DNA of 55,844 nucleotides, taken from Asanoa hainanensis (GTDB lineage: Bacteria > Actinomycetota > Actinomycetes > Mycobacteriales > Micromonosporaceae). Under the pieces are notes generated by a model, which was not told the origin of the DNA, ran no database searches, and was given only the letters and a program-made list of their open reading frames with translations. The stretch is from assembly GCF_900188485.1 (NCBI RefSeq), contig NZ_FZPH01000030.1:1-55844 (forward strand), read 5' to 3'. Position 1 is the stretch's first letter. Each line of letters begins with the position of its first letter. A program made the translations under genes and the position numbers. Of this stretch, positions 7,548 through 15,800 are shown piece by piece.

Positions 7548-9536
7548 TCACCGGAGGTGGTGCTGCGGGGATGCGAGCAGCGCCCGCACGACGGACGTCA
7601 GCGCGCCGTTGAACGACGCGTCGACCTTGGTGGTGGCGGTGACGCCGGCGATGCCGAGGATCGCCGCCTTCTCCTTGGCGCTGAGCTTCTGGTGCACCAG
7701 TCGCTTGGACAGCGCGTCGACGTAGGCGCCGGCGGTGTCCGGCGGGGTGGCGCCGGCGAACCGCTCCGGCTTCAGGTACGAGAACATCCGGCGGTTGCCG
7801 TTGACGATGTCCAGCGCCTCGTTCCAGCCGTTGATCATCGTGCCGGCCGAGGTCCAGGCGACGAAGACATCGGGATAGCCGTTGGGCGTCGCCTGGCCGG
7901 TCGGGAACTGGCCGAGCTCGTCCATCTTGTTGCGGATCTGCCGCAGCCCCTCCGCGAACGGGGTGCGGTTCTTGTTGCCCTGCTGGAAGCCCGGGCTCGG
8001 GACGGGCGAGACACCCAGCGTCCGGTACGTGGCCACCAGGTACTCCATCGGCCGGCGCACCTTTTGGCCGACCGCGGCCCAGAACTCCGACGAGCTGAAC
8101 ATGGTCATCAGCACGGGCTTGATCGCGCCGCTGTGCGCCAGGTAGGTCTTGGCCAGCCGGTCGACCAGCGACTTCGGCGGCGCGTCGGAGACGAACCGGG
8201 TGGCCAGGTTCATGGCGACGTAGCGCGCGGTCGACGGGTGCAGGCCGAGGAAGCGGAAGTACTGGTCGCTGGCCGCCTCGCCGCCCTCGGCGGTCGCGTT
8301 CGGGTGGCTGAAGCCCATGATCTTGACCGGCCCGACGTGGTGCCGCTCGGGCTGGTACACGTACTGGTCCTCGCGGACGCCGCGGCCGGTCTGCAGCAGC
8401 GCGGCCTGCTTGACGTCCTTCTCCGTGTAGCCGCCGTCGACGCCGACCGAGTACAGCTCCAGGTTCTCCCGGGCCAGGTTCTCGTTGACGTTGTCCTTCG
8501 TGGACTGGTTCTGGTTGAGATAGATCAGCAGCGCCGGGTGGCGGTTGGCGGCGACCAGCATCTCCGGGTAGTTGCCGAGCGCGTGCTTGCGGATCACGTC
8601 CCGGTCGAAGCTCGAGCGCACCATGTCGGACCCGTCGAAGAACGGCCCGACGTGCAGGAAGTCGTTCCAGAAGTCGACCATCACCTCGAAGAGCTGCCGC
8701 TCCGAGAAGATCATCCGACCCACCGCGGCGTCGACGACCTCCTGGTCGGCCTGGCTGCCCTTCTGGTTGAGCGCCTCCCGGTTGGCCCGGAGCTGCGGGA
8801 TCGACATGGTCAGCGTGCTCAGGTCGGCGAGCTTGAGCTCGCCCGGGGTCGGCGCGATCTTCTCGGGCGCGAGCTGGGCCCGGAGCCACCCGTCGATGCC
8901 GAGCCGCCGGATGTCGCTCAGCACCTTGGGCGTGGGCCCGAACGTCGCCCGGCTGGCCAGGTGCCGGATCGGGTCCTTGGCCAGCACCGTCTTGACGGTC
9001 ACCTTCGTGTTGGCCGCGGCCTGGCTCGGCGAGGAGTACGCGCGCCCGGTCGCCGGAGCGTTCTTGCGGAGCTCGTTGCCGGCCCGCGAGCCCATGTAGG
9101 ACTCGTTCTGCTCGGTGTAGGTGCGCACCTGGCTCGGCTGCTGCTGGGCCGGCGAGTTCGAGATCGCGTTGTTGAGCTGCTCGGCCGTGGTGTCCACGCC
9201 ACCGTCGCCGAGCACCTTGTTCAGCAGGTCCCGGCCCTGCGACGTGAAGCTCAGCGCGGCACCGCCACCGGCCAGCGCGACGGCGCCGCCGAGGGCGAGC
9301 AGCGCCCGCCGCCGGCCCTTGTCGGGACCGGAATCGTCGTCCTCGTCGTCCTCGTAGATCTCCGGCAGACCGGCGACCGAGTCGATGTCGACACCGCCGT
9401 CCGGCCCCACCCAGCGCGGGCCACGCTGCTGCGTGATGGCGGGCCGCGACCGGTACCGGTCCGTGGTGGGGAGCGGCCGGCCGTCCCAACGGCCGTCGTC
9501 GCCCGGCCGGTCAGGCGGCGTGTTCCGGTTGGCCAT
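7548..9536 (-). CDS. DUF1800 domain protein, exported
   Basis: The 662-residue product has an N-terminal cytosolic-looking stretch of about 75 residues with an acidic run (EDDEDDD, 62-68). A Tat-like signal or anchor follows (GRRRALLALGGAVALAGGG). The large DUF1800 region includes HLASRATFGPTPKVL, LFEVMVDFWNDFLHV, ENLARENLELYSVG and FSSSEFWA. DUF1800 and DUF1501 are usually encoded side by side and are thought to form an exported pair of unknown activity. ATG 9536 was chosen; an upstream ATG at 9638 lacks a ribosome-binding site. It is the first gene of the five-gene minus-strand operon. Confidence 0.85.
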   Translation of the reverse strand: MANRNTPPDRPGDDGRWDGRPLPTTDRYRSRPAITQQRGPRWVGPDGGVDIDSVAGLPEIYEDDEDDDSGPDKGRRRALLALGGAVALAGGGAALSFTSQGRDLLNKVLGDGGVDTTAEQLNNAISNSPAQQQPSQVRTYTEQNESYMGSRAGNELRKNAPATGRAYSSPSQAAANTKVTVKTVLAKDPIRHLASRATFGPTPKVLSDIRRLGIDGWLRAQLAPEKIAPTPGELKLADLSTLTMSIPQLRANREALNQKGSQADQEVVDAAVGRMIFSERQLFEVMVDFWNDFLHVGPFFDGSDMVRSSFDRDVIRKHALGNYPEMLVAANRHPALLIYLNQNQSTKDNVNENLARENLELYSVGVDGGYTEKDVKQAALLQTGRGVREDQYVYQPERHHVGPVKIMGFSHPNATAEGGEAASDQYFRFLGLHPSTARYVAMNLATRFVSDAPPKSLVDRLAKTYLAHSGAIKPVLMTMFSSSEFWAAVGQKVRRPMEYLVATYRTLGVSPVPSPGFQQGNKNRTPFAEGLRQIRNKMDELGQFPTGQATPNGYPDVFVAWTSAGTMINGWNEALDIVNGNRRMFSYLKPERFAGATPPDTAGAYVDALSKRLVHQKLSAKEKAAILGIAGVTATTKVDASFNGALTSVVRALLASPQHHLR

Positions 9537-9955
9537 GTGCGGTTCCCGCTTCTCGCGAGTGCGCCACGGTCGTCCGCGGCGGCGGTTGGGTGTCGAAGGG
9601 TCGTCACGGAAGCTAAGGCACCCGGATGGCCTGCTCAAGGGCTGTTTCGCGGCCCACGGACCGGTGACTTAAGGCGGCCCCGACGCCGCCGGACCCCGCG
9701 GTCAGCGCAGCACGCTGCTTCGATGTCTGCCGGAGTCACCCACCGTGCCCGGCCGGACAACATGCCTGGCAGCGGCCCTAATCAACCGGCACAGGAAAAC
9801 TTAAGGACCGGCTAAGCCCAAATAATGTCCACCGGCAAGTAACTCTCCGCCGTCGATCCCCGTCTCCCAGATGGTGGACATCACCTTGACGCGGCCGACC
9901 CGCCTAACCCACTCTTCCTATCAATCAAGTAGGAAAGCTATGGATTGGACGGGCG
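9537..9955. other. 419-bp divergent intergenic region with a 9-bp inverted repeat
   Basis: This separates the DUF1800 operon (minus) from the sulfonate transporter operon (plus). It contains a perfect inverted repeat ATGTCCACC (9825-9833) and GGTGGACAT (9873-9881) with a 39-nt interval, which is long for an operator and more like an RNA stem. A TTGACG -35-like box lies at 9886-9891, and the CCTAT-N7-GTAGG motif at 9917-9933. No gene or known riboswitch was recognised. Confidence 0.5.
9917..9933. promoter_or_regulatory. CCTAT-N7-GTAGG operator-like motif upstream of sulfonate transporter
   Basis: CCTAT-CAATCAA-GTAGG lies 23 bp before the start at 9956. It extends to an inverted repeat TTCCTA...TAGGAA. 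The same spaced motif occurs at 17068-17084. Its symmetry and spacing resemble sites of Rrf2-type sulfur regulators (CymR-like), and an Rrf2 gene closes this operon. Confidence 0.55.
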
Positions 9956-11023
9956 ATGAGAAGTCTCCCCCTGCGCAGGATCGGCAACCTGGCCACCGTC
10001 GCGATCGTGGCCGCCGCGACGCTCGGGACCGCCGCCGCGTGCGGTGGCGACGACGAGAGCGGCGGCAGCGCCGCCGGCAAGCCGGTGACGCTGCGGCTCG
10101 GCTACTTCCCGAACATCACCCACGCACCGGCGATCGTCGGTGTCGAGAAGGGCATCTTCGCCGAGAAGCTCGGCCCGAACGTGACGCTGGAGCCCAAGAC
10201 CTTCAACGCCGGCCCCGAGGCGATCGAGGCCGTCTTCTCCGGCGCGCTCGACGCCACGTACATCGGTCCGAACCCGACCGTCAACGCGCACTCGAAGTCG
10301 GAGGGCGAGGCGGTCCGGGTGGTCTCCGGCGCCGCGTCCGGCGGCGTCGCGCTGGTGGTCAAGCCCGACATCACCTCGGTCGAGGGCCTGCGCGGCAAGA
10401 AGATCGCGACGCCGCAGCTCGGCAACACCCAGGACGTGGCGATCCGCTACTGGCTCAAGGAGAAGGGCCTGACCACGACCAAGGAGGGCGGCGGCGACGT
10501 CAGCATCGTGCCGCAGGCCAACTCACAGACGCTCGAGACGTTCCGCAGCGGCGCGATCGACGGCGCCTGGGTGCCGGAGCCGTTCGTCTCGCAGCTCGTC
10601 AACGCCGGCGGCAAGGTGCTGGTCGACGAGCGCGACCTGTGGCCGGGCGGCAAGTTCGTCATCACCAACCTGATCGTCAGCACGAAGTTCCTGAAGGCCC
10701 ACCCCGACGTCGTGCAGAACCTGGTGAACGGTCAGGTGGCCGCCAACGACTTCGTCAACAAGCAGCCGAACCAGGCGCAGCAGGCCATCTCCGACCACAT
10801 CGGCAAGATCACCGGCAAGCCGCTCGACCTCAAGCTGATCAAGCAGGCCTGGCCGACGCTGCAGTTCCTGGACGACCCGATCGCGTCGTCACTCAAGACC
10901 GGCCTCGACCACGCGGTGGCCGTCGGTCTCACCCAGCCGGTCGACCTGAACGGGCTGTACGACCTGAGCTTCCTCAACAAGGCGCTCAAGGAGCAGGGCG
11001 AGACCGAGGTCCCGCTCCCGTGA
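9956..11023 (+). CDS. sulfonate/taurine-type ABC transporter substrate-binding lipoprotein
   Basis: The 355-residue protein has an N-terminal signal ending in a lipobox-like TAAACGGDD (Cys about 29) and an SsuA/TauA/NMT1-type periplasmic-binding fold: TLRLGYFPNITHAPAIVGVE, ALDATYIGPNPTVNA, GLRGKKIATPQLGNTQDVA and GAIDGAWVPEPF. It probably captures alkanesulfonates, taurine or a related organosulfur compound at the outer membrane face; nitrate or pyrimidine-precursor binding proteins share the fold. The gene ends in a GTGA overlap with the ATPase gene. A motif shared with the SBP56 promoter precedes it, supporting sulfur control. Confidence 0.85.
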   Translation: MRSLPLRRIGNLATVAIVAAATLGTAAACGGDDESGGSAAGKPVTLRLGYFPNITHAPAIVGVEKGIFAEKLGPNVTLEPKTFNAGPEAIEAVFSGALDATYIGPNPTVNAHSKSEGEAVRVVSGAASGGVALVVKPDITSVEGLRGKKIATPQLGNTQDVAIRYWLKEKGLTTTKEGGGDVSIVPQANSQTLETFRSGAIDGAWVPEPFVSQLVNAGGKVLVDERDLWPGGKFVITNLIVSTKFLKAHPDVVQNLVNGQVAANDFVNKQPNQAQQAISDHIGKITGKPLDLKLIKQAWPTLQFLDDPIASSLKTGLDHAVAVGLTQPVDLNGLYDLSFLNKALKEQGETEVPLP

Positions 11024-11814
11024 GCACCACGACCACCACCCCCGGGAGCGCGTCCGCCGCGGTCGCGCTCTCGGCCGTGACCAAGGTGTACGGACGGGGC
11101 GCGGACGCCGTCGTCGCGCTGGACCGGGTTTCCCTCGACGTCGCGCCCGGCGAGTTCGTCTGTCTCGTCGGCGCCTCCGGGTGCGGCAAGAGCACCCTGC
11201 TCAACCTGGTCGCGGGGCTGGACACCGTCAGCGGCGGCGGGATCCAGGTCGGCGACGACGCGCGGCCCGGCCTGATGTTCCAGGAACCGGCGCTGTTCCC
11301 CTGGCTGACCGTCGGCGCCAACGTCGAGGTGCCGCTCAAGCTGCGCGGGCTGCCCGCCGCCGACCGCAAGGCCCGGGTCGCCGAGCTGCTCGACACCGTG
11401 CACCTGGGCGACTTCGCCCGGCGCCGGCCGCACGAGCTCTCGGGCGGCATGCGGCAGCGGGTGGCGCTGGCCCGCACGCTCGCGCTCGACACGCCGGTGC
11501 TGCTGATGGACGAGCCGTTCGGCGCGCTGGACGCGATGACCCGCGACAGCCTGCACGACGAGCTCGAACGGCTGTGGACCGGCCGCAACGCCGCCGGAAC
11601 CCCGTTGACCGTGCTGTTCGTGACGCACAACGTACGCGAGGCGGCCCGGCTCGCCGACCGTATCGTGCTGCTCTCCAGCCGGCCCGGCCGGGTGATCTAC
11701 GAGACGCGGGTCGACGTGAGCCGCCCGCGCCGGATCGACTCCCCCGAGGTGGCCGCGGTGGCCGCCGACGTCACCGACCGGCTCCGCGCGGAGGTGGGAC
11801 GCCATGGCCACTGA
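11020..11814 (+). CDS. ABC transporter ATP-binding protein (SsuB/TauB-like)
   Basis: The 264-residue ATPase has Walker A GASGCGKST, Q-loop FQEPALFPW, signature LSGGMRQR, Walker B VLLMDEPFGALD and the switch histidine in FVTHNVREA. These match the nitrate/sulfonate/taurine importer subfamily. The start is the GTG at 11020, overlapping the preceding stop by 4 bp; its 3' end overlaps the permease gene by 11 bp. It energises the permease encoded next. Substrate class is inferred from the neighbouring binding protein. Confidence 0.92.
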   Translation: MSTTTTTPGSASAAVALSAVTKVYGRGADAVVALDRVSLDVAPGEFVCLVGASGCGKSTLLNLVAGLDTVSGGGIQVGDDARPGLMFQEPALFPWLTVGANVEVPLKLRGLPAADRKARVAELLDTVHLGDFARRRPHELSGGMRQRVALARTLALDTPVLLMDEPFGALDAMTRDSLHDELERLWTGRNAAGTPLTVLFVTHNVREAARLADRIVLLSSRPGRVIYETRVDVSRPRRIDSPEVAAVAADVTDRLRAEVGRHGH

Positions 11815-12667
11815 CCAACTCGCCGCGGACACGATCTCCGGCCTCGACGCCCTGGAGATCGCCAGCCAGCAGAAGGTGCCCGGCCGCGGGTCCCGGATCT
11901 GGGCGGCGACCTGGCCCAAGCTCACCGCGCTGGCGCTGGCCCTGCTCGCCTGGCAGGTCGTGGTCTGGAGCGGCTGGAAGCCGGAGTACGCACTGCCCGG
12001 CCCGGTCACCGTCGCGAAGGACCTGCGGGCGTACGCGACCAGCGGTGCCCTGTGGGACGGCCTGCTGACCACCGGCCAGCGGGCAGCGATCGGCTTCGGC
12101 GCGGCGGTCGCGGTCGGCCTGCTGCTCGGCCTCGCGGTGGCCCGGGTCAAGGTGCTCCGGGCCGCGCTCGGCTCGATGATCACCGCGCTGCAGACCATGC
12201 CGTCGATCGCCTGGTTCCCGCTGGCCATCCTGCTCTTCCAGCTCAGCGAGCAGGCGATCTTCTTCGTCGTCGTGCTCGGCGCCGCGCCGTCGATCGCCAA
12301 CGGCGTGATCCACGGTGTGGACTACGTGCCGCCGCTGCTGCTGCGCGCCGGCCGCAACCTGGGCGCCCGGGGGCTCAACCTCTACCGCTACGTGATCGCG
12401 CCGGCCGCGCTGCCGGCGATCGTGGCCGGGCTCAAGCAGGGCTGGGCGTTCGCCTGGCGCAGCCTGATGGCCGGCGAGCTGCTCGTGGTCATCGCCAAGT
12501 CGACCTCGATCGGCGTGCAGCTCACCTACGCGCGCGAGCTGTCCGACGCCCCGCGGGTGATCAGCGTGATGATCGTGATCCTCGTGCTCGGCCTCCTCGT
12601 CGACCTGCTGTTCACCAAGGCCGACCGGGCGATCCGCCGGCGCTGGGGCCTGCTGGACCGGGGCTGA
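11804..12667 (+). CDS. ABC transporter permease (SsuC/TauC-like)
   Basis: The 287-residue inner-membrane protein is of the BPD_transp_1 type with about six helices. The EAA-like loop that contacts the ATPase is GRNLGARGLNLYRYVIAPAA. The PSIAWFPLAILLF block is typical of sulfonate/nitrate permeases. An N-terminal cytosolic stretch of about 40 residues precedes the first helix. It overlaps the ATPase gene and is followed after 6 bp by the Rrf2 regulator gene, so the four genes form one operon. Confidence 0.92.
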   Translation: MATDQLAADTISGLDALEIASQQKVPGRGSRIWAATWPKLTALALALLAWQVVVWSGWKPEYALPGPVTVAKDLRAYATSGALWDGLLTTGQRAAIGFGAAVAVGLLLGLAVARVKVLRAALGSMITALQTMPSIAWFPLAILLFQLSEQAIFFVVVLGAAPSIANGVIHGVDYVPPLLLRAGRNLGARGLNLYRYVIAPAALPAIVAGLKQGWAFAWRSLMAGELLVVIAKSTSIGVQLTYARELSDAPRVISVMIVILVLGLLVDLLFTKADRAIRRRWGLLDRG

Positions 12668-12673
12668 GCCGGG

Positions 12674-13087
12674 ATGCAGGTCTCGGCACGCACCGACTAC
12701 GCGCTGCGGGCGATGCTCGCGGTCGCGGACGCGCCCGGCCGGGTCACCGCGGCGGCGCTGGCCCGGTCGCAGCAGATGCCGCCGGCGTTCCTGCAGGGGA
12801 TCCTCGGCGACCTGCGCCGGGCCGGGCTGCTGCACGGCCAGCGCGGCGGCGAGGGCGGCTACACGCTGACCCGCCCCGCCGCCGAGATCACGATCGGCGA
12901 CGTGGTGCGGGCGGTGAACGGCGCCCTGACCACCGTGCGCGGGCTGCCGACCGAGAGCGCGGCCTATCCCCCGACCGCCGCCGGGCTGCGCGAGGTCTGG
13001 CTGGCGGTGCACGACCGGATCGCCGACATCGTCGAGCGGACCACCCTCGCCGACCTGCTCCCGCCGGCCACGGCGAAACGCGTGTAG
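12674..13087 (+). CDS. Rrf2-family transcriptional regulator without cysteines
   Basis: The 137-residue winged-helix regulator begins SARTDYALRAMLAVA and has the wing GEGGYTLTRPA, both diagnostic for Rrf2. It contains no cysteine, so it cannot bind an iron-sulfur cluster as IscR or NsrR do; the CymR-type branch, which responds through partner proteins or metabolites, is the better comparison. It lies at the end of the sulfonate transporter operon and is the natural candidate to bind the CCTAT-N7-GTAGG motifs at 9917 and 17068. That assignment is inference. Confidence 0.88.
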   Translation: MQVSARTDYALRAMLAVADAPGRVTAAALARSQQMPPAFLQGILGDLRRAGLLHGQRGGEGGYTLTRPAAEITIGDVVRAVNGALTTVRGLPTESAAYPPTAAGLREVWLAVHDRIADIVERTTLADLLPPATAKRV

Positions 13088-13153
13088 AAGTCGCCTGACC
13101 GCTTGTGGACGCGGGGCGCCGCTGAGAGCGTCTGTCCGGTCAGGAGGTTGTGG

Positions 13154-13669
13154 ATGACGTTCGAGGAGTACGTCGGTGTGCGGGGTCCCGCGCTTGTGCG
13201 GCTCGCCCGGCTGCTGACGGGCGACCGCGACCGGGCCGACGACCTGGTGCAGGAGGTGTTGGGCCAGGCGTTCGTGCGGTGGCGGTCGATCAGCCGGATG
13301 GAACGGCCCGAGGTCTACCTGCGGCGCATGCTGGTCAACGCGAACGCCTCGTGGTGGCGCAGGAGCGCGAACCACGAGCGGCCGACCCCGCACGAGACGA
13401 TCGCCGACGCCGTCGACCGGCGCGGAGCGGTCCACGACGTCGGCACCGCGGTCGCCGAATGGGACACCCTGTGGCGGCTGCTGCGGGAGCTCCCCCGCCA
13501 GCAACGCGCGGTGCTGGCGCTGCGTTACTACGAGGACCTCGACGACGCGACCATCGCGACGATCCTGGGCTGCTCGGCGTCGACGGTGCGCACCCACGCG
13601 CTGCGCGCCACCCAGACACTGCGGGCCGCCCTCGTGGGTGACACCGCCGAAGTGAGGGCCGATGTCTGA
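13154..13669 (+). CDS. SigE-family ECF RNA polymerase sigma factor
   Basis: The 171-residue ECF sigma factor has region 2 (LARLLTGDRDRADDLVQEVL, then YLRRMLVNANASWWRR) and region 4 (LPRQQRAVLALRYYEDL, then LGCSASTVRTHALRA). It belongs to the actinobacterial SigE family often encoded with a membrane partner. The start is set by AGGAGG at 13142-13147. Its stop overlaps the next gene by 8 bp, indicating coupling with the probable anti-sigma factor. No convincing autoregulated ECF promoter was found in the 66-bp upstream gap. Confidence 0.92.
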   Translation: MTFEEYVGVRGPALVRLARLLTGDRDRADDLVQEVLGQAFVRWRSISRMERPEVYLRRMLVNANASWWRRSANHERPTPHETIADAVDRRGAVHDVGTAVAEWDTLWRLLRELPRQQRAVLALRYYEDLDDATIATILGCSASTVRTHALRATQTLRAALVGDTAEVRADV

Positions 13670-14606
13670 GCTGGACGAGCTGATCAGGACCACCCTCGAC
13701 CGGCAGGCGGCCGGTGAGGTCGACCGCGTCAGCCTGGTCTCCGGAGCGCTCGCCCGCGGCCGGGTCAAGCGACGCCGGCACCGTGCTCTGGTCTGGGGCG
13801 CGGCGGCACTCGCGCTGGTGGTCGGCGCCGGCGCCACGGTCGCGCTGCTGGAGCGCGGCGGCGGTGCCGTCGTCCTGCCCGCCGCGGGCGCGCCCGGCGC
13901 CGCGGCCGATCCGGCCTCGGTCGGCACCGATCCGCGCGTCGTGCACTTCGCCGCACCCGCGATCGAGGCCGCCGCCCGCTTCCACACCTGGACCAGCACG
14001 GAGGGCTACGAGCAGCTCGAGGCCGAGGTCGACGGCGGCCTGGTCTCCGTCACCATCGGGCGCGAGCGGGCCGCCGTCGAGGGCGCACAGCGGGCCGACG
14101 GCGTCGGCGTCGTCCTGCGGTCCCAGCCGGTGCCCGGGCTCTGGCTGCGCGTCCAGGGCGCCGACGACGCCCGCGCGACGAGGGCCCTGGCCGCCGTCGA
14201 CCTGGATCGCGCGCAGCGGGTCGTGCTGCCGTTCCAGCTCGGCAGCCGGCCGGCGGGCAGCACGCCGGTGACCGCCTACGTCGGGTTCGTCGATGGCACC
14301 TACGCGCAGGGCGGTGTCATCCTGCGCGGCACCGACGGCGCGCGGATGGAGGTGCAGGCGCAGTACTCGCGCGGCCGCACCGACGACAGCGGAAACCACA
14401 CGGTCGGTGGGCGACCCGCGTTCCTCTATCCCGGGCACGACGAGGTGGCGTTGCGCGGCGTGCCGCACCTGGAGGTCAGCGTCCGGATCGGCAAGGCCTA
14501 CCAGGGTTACGAGGTGGCCGATGCCGACGCGGTGCTCGCCGCCCTCACGGTGACCGACCGGGTGGAGCGCATCAGCACCTGGCCGGCGAGCATCACGAAC
14601 GACTGA
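13662..14606 (+). CDS. probable membrane-anchored anti-sigma / sigma-associated protein
   Basis: The 314-residue protein has a short basic cytosolic N-terminus (DRQAAGEVDRVSLVSGALAR, then KRRRHR), one transmembrane helix (about 43-63) and an extracytoplasmic domain of about 250 residues with no recognised family. Its 8-bp overlap with the ECF sigma gene and its topology suit an anti-sigma factor, but there is no zinc-binding HxxxCxxC motif. The role is inferred from position only. Confidence 0.65.
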   Translation: MSELDELIRTTLDRQAAGEVDRVSLVSGALARGRVKRRRHRALVWGAAALALVVGAGATVALLERGGGAVVLPAAGAPGAAADPASVGTDPRVVHFAAPAIEAAARFHTWTSTEGYEQLEAEVDGGLVSVTIGRERAAVEGAQRADGVGVVLRSQPVPGLWLRVQGADDARATRALAAVDLDRAQRVVLPFQLGSRPAGSTPVTAYVGFVDGTYAQGGVILRGTDGARMEVQAQYSRGRTDDSGNHTVGGRPAFLYPGHDEVALRGVPHLEVSVRIGKAYQGYEVADADAVLAALTVTDRVERISTWPASITND

Positions 14607-14610
14607 CCGG

Positions 14611-15205
14611 TCAGACGGTGAAGTCGGCGAACAGCAGCGCGGCCAGGGCGAGGGCGAGGCCGATGTTGACCACGGTCGCGCTGGCGAACACCGCGATCGG
14701 CCGCCAGCCCGCCTCGCGCAGCGCGGTGAGCCGGAACTCCAGGCCGATGCTGACGAACGCCAGGATCAGGAACCAGGTGCGGAAGTTGGTCGCGACAGCC
14801 TGGGCCGCGCTGTTGTCCGCCGCGCTGACCGAGTTGGCGAACCAGGTGCCGAGCACCGACGCGGCGACGAAGCCGAGCACGAACTTCGGGAACCGCCGCC
14901 AGAGCTCACCCGCCCCGGGCCGCGCGGAGTCGGCCGTGCGCTCCACCTTGAACGCGAACCACGCCGTCAGCGCGACCGCCACGATGCCGATCAGCGCGTT
15001 CTGGGTGACCTTCACGATCGTGGCGATCTTCAGCGCGTCCTCGCCGGCCAGCGTGCCGGTCGCGGACACCGGTCGCGGTCAGCACCGCGTTGCCGAGCAG
15101 GCCGATCACGATCGCGTAGACGGGGTACTCGGGTGAGCCAGGCGAGGGCGAGCACCAGCACGAGGCCGGCGCCCACCCACGCCCAGTCGACCTTCCGCTC
15201 GGCCT
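14611..15205 (-). pseudogene. decayed YeiH-type putative sulfate exporter (UPF0324)
   Basis: Three pieces of one membrane transporter lie in order but in different frames. An N-terminal piece (VDWAWVGAGLVLVLALAWLT, about 15205-15131) is followed by a second (EYPVYAIVIGLLGNAVLTA, about 15130-15065) and a C-terminal piece (LAGEDALKIATIVKVTQNAL to the stop, about 15069-14611). Two frame breaks (about 15130 and 15068) separate them. Compared with the family as I remember it, well over 100 residues of the central membrane core are missing. No start codon with a ribosome-binding site is seen. It sits by the sulfonate operon, so an organosulfur locus has probably lost its sulfate/sulfite export function, unless the assembly is wrong. 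Confidence 0.75.
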
Positions 15206-15226
15206 GCTATCCGCGCGGGCAATCCC

Positions 15227-15766
15227 TCAGCAGTACGGGGATGCCTGGGTGTTGTACGCGACCGCCCAGACCAGGCCGCCGCCGTCCAGGAAGGTTTCGT
15301 AGTAGCCGTTGCCCAGGCGGCGGAAGCCGAGCACCTGGACCTGGTTGGGCGAGTTGTAGCCGACGCGCAGGAAGCCCGGGGTCTGGCCGTCGTTGACCAG
15401 GTAGTTGTCGGCCTTCGCCCACGTGTTCGGCCCGACGATGCCGTCCGCCGACAGCCCGTACCGGCGCTGGAAGCTCTTGGTCGCCGCCTCGGTCGCCGGA
15501 CCGAACTGGCAGTCGATGTCGCTCTGCTCGAGGAACCCCTCGGCCGTGAGGACGGTCTGCCACAGCGCGACCGCAGTGCTGTTCCGGAACGGGCCGGTGC
15601 GGCTCAACGTCGCCTCGTCGGCGAAGTCGTCGGTCACCGCACCCGAGCCCGAGATGACACCCTGCGCGGCCGACGCGTGCGCCGGAGCGGGAGCCATCAG
15701 GCCGGCCGCCAGCAGCGCGACCACACTCGCACCCGCGACCAACGCCCGGCGATGGAGCAATCTCAT
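15227..15766 (-). CDS. secreted peptidoglycan-binding-domain protein
   Basis: The 179-residue product has a signal peptide (MRLLHRRALVAG, cleavage near APAHASA, about 32) and a PG_binding_1 fold: ALWQTVLTAEGF, DCQFGPATEAATKSFQRRYG and ADGIVGPNTWAKA. The last 50 residues, ending in ASPYC, are unassigned. The start at 15766 follows GGAGAAAGGG; an ATG at 15790 is less likely. It probably binds cell-wall glycan outside the cell. It lies between the decayed exporter gene and the FAD-binding gene, with no evident functional tie. Confidence 0.8.
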   Translation of the reverse strand: MRLLHRRALVAGASVVALLAAGLMAPAPAHASAAQGVISGSGAVTDDFADEATLSRTGPFRNSTAVALWQTVLTAEGFLEQSDIDCQFGPATEAATKSFQRRYGLSADGIVGPNTWAKADNYLVNDGQTPGFLRVGYNSPNQVQVLGFRRLGNGYYETFLDGGGLVWAVAYNTQASPYC

Positions 15767-15800
15767 CTGAACCCTTTCTCCGTACGGCAAAGTGCTCGCA

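Noticed and set aside
9825-9881. Inverted repeat considered as a SAM-type or other riboswitch
   Set aside because: Only one simple long-range stem is visible; no conserved aptamer core was recognised. Kept as an unexplained repeat.
12674-13087. IscR/NsrR-type iron-sulfur sensor
   Set aside because: The protein contains no cysteine, so a cluster cannot be ligated in the usual way.
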